64,000 bases of DNA from Candidatus Nitrosopumilus sp. SW. Its GTDB lineage: Archaea; Thermoproteota; Nitrososphaeria; Nitrososphaerales; Nitrosopumilaceae. The first letter of the stretch is position 1; every line of letters begins with the position of its first letter. The stretch lies in assembly GCF_006740685.1 (NCBI RefSeq), contig NZ_CP035425.1, positions 721,687-785,686 on the forward strand, written 5' to 3'. Position numbers and translations under genes: made by a program. This document shows positions 63,282 to 64,000 of the stretch, one piece after another. A model generated the notes under the pieces. That model ran no database searches. It was not told the DNA's origin and saw only the letters and a program-made list of their open reading frames with translations.

Positions 63282-63930
63282 TTAGAAACAACACTCCAAC
63301 TATAACACCAATTCCTGCTGCAACATAAAATGGAAACAATGCAAATGCATTCTTTGAAGGATCACCTGAAAGAAATTCTAAAAGAAGACTGCCCGAATTA
63401 ACTGCAGGAGGATCAGTAGAACCTTCCATTCCATGTACAGAGTAAGAAGCAATTGCAAATTCACCAATATTCAAATTGCTAACTACAATTCTTGCTCCAT
63501 TATTTACAGTGAGTCCGGCTCTATCAGTAAAGGATATGATTGATTTTGCTTGTGGATACCAACCTCTTTCCAAGTCACTATGAACTACAATGTATCCTTC
63601 TTTTGGAGTCTGTACTGCAACCCAGAACTTATTATCAGGAATTGAACCCATCCCAACTTCAATAAATTCATCTTCAGAATTTACATCATAGAGTCTAAAG
63701 ACTGCATTTCCATTAGGATTTGCATAAAGAAGATTGTTATCAATTGTTACTTGCCAGCTGACTGCATGAACATCATCTAGTGGAACAATAGGTGCATCAC
63801 GTAGTACTCTGTTAAATTCTTCAGCAGGAATCTCTATTGAATCAATGATTAATGATGGATTTACTTCCTGAGCAAATGCAGGAGTAATGAAAAATCCAGA
63901 AAGTAAAATTATTGTAAATAGGTATCTCAT
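63265..63930 (-). CDS. Secreted protein with C-terminal membrane anchor
   Basis: About 221 aa from the ATG at 63930 (MRYLFTIILLSGFF), preferred over an upstream Met because it begins at the signal peptide (cleavage near AFAQE). A beta-rich external domain follows, with VSWQVTIDNNLLYANPNGNAVFRLYDVN, GYIVVHSDLERGWYPQAKSIISF and NLNIGEFAIASYSVHG. The C-terminal helix (FPFYVAAGIGVIVGVLFLT) and basic KKRS end anchor it. The family is unrecognised. It overlaps nth by 17 bp. Confidence 0.68.
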   Translation of the reverse strand: MRYLFTIILLSGFFITPAFAQEVNPSLIIDSIEIPAEEFNRVLRDAPIVPLDDVHAVSWQVTIDNNLLYANPNGNAVFRLYDVNSEDEFIEVGMGSIPDNKFWVAVQTPKEGYIVVHSDLERGWYPQAKSIISFTDRAGLTVNNGARIVVSNLNIGEFAIASYSVHGMEGSTDPPAVNSGSLLLEFLSGDPSKNAFALFPFYVAAGIGVIVGVLFLTKKRS

Positions 63931-64000
63931 TGAGCTATTCCAAGATTGATTGAATAAATATCTAATCAACAAAAGGTTTTGGGTGATTCAAGATTACTTG

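Overview
The window looks like chromosome from a mesophilic, AT-rich ammonia-oxidising thaumarchaeon of the Nitrosopumilus/Nitrosarchaeum type. This is inferred from gene content only. Archaeal or eukaryote-like information genes (GatE, PriS/PriL, RPA-type SSB, aIF2 alpha and gamma, S6e, Nop10, Lsm, NFACT/RqcH, archaeal GlyRS, Lhr helicase) sit beside an ESCRT-III-like CdvB, bacterial-type MetK, GrpE-DnaK-DnaJ, an anaerobic-type cobalamin pathway, an AcnX-type phosphomevalonate dehydratase and a giant repetitive surface protein. TTG and GTG starts are common. Several TATA-like boxes lie 24-29 bp before the start codon, which suggests mostly leaderless transcripts.

Layout. 0-10.7 kb: 3' part of gatE, tRNA-Leu, two small or HAD-type genes, the grpE-dnaK-dnaJ chaperone operon, two nucleotide-sugar-dehydrogenase-like proteins around a DUF354 protein and tRNA-Gln, and an ABC exporter pair. 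10.9-18.2 kb: RPA, Lhr helicase, a mini membrane protein, a RadB-like ATPase, Lsm, metK and an SDR protein. 18.2-23.8 kb: cobalamin cluster I (cbiD, cbiG, cbiX, cbiC, cbiA, cobO); cbiC carries a single-base frameshift. 23.8-30 kb: translation and RNP genes (aIF2 alpha-nop10; S6e-aIF2 gamma-PIN), the oligosaccharyltransferase AglB, a PEBP protein, two mini zinc ribbons and tRNA-Gly. 30-39 kb: C39-like/TPR protein, GATase, UPF0182 protein, both primase subunits, endonuclease IV and GlyRS.

39-55.6 kb is a cell-surface region. It holds a roughly 10.8-kb gene for a giant secreted protein with two tandem arrays (about 57 copies of a 20-residue unit and about 31 copies of a 7-residue unit), now split into two ORFs by an 8-bp deletion inside the 21-bp array. 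Downstream lie a Dol-P-sugar synthase/GtrA fusion, a CBM9-like membrane-anchored protein, a TPR protein, a polytopic GT-C-like protein, a pilin-like secreted protein, a mini membrane protein and CdvB.

55.6-64 kb: a glutamate-racemase-like protein that has lost both catalytic cysteines, cobalamin cluster II (cbiL, cbiF, cbiT), a three-helix membrane protein, NFACT, the two phosphomevalonate dehydratase subunits, endonuclease III and a membrane-anchored secreted protein.

The main observations for follow-up are the split giant adhesin-like gene and its nested repeats, the broken cbiC, the Cys-to-Ser MurI homologue, the collagen-like Gly-X-Y tail on DnaK, and the CbiX whose N-terminal half has lost its metal-binding histidines. 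I found no CRISPR array, insertion sequence, rRNA or prophage. No gene-free stretch exceeds about 215 bp.
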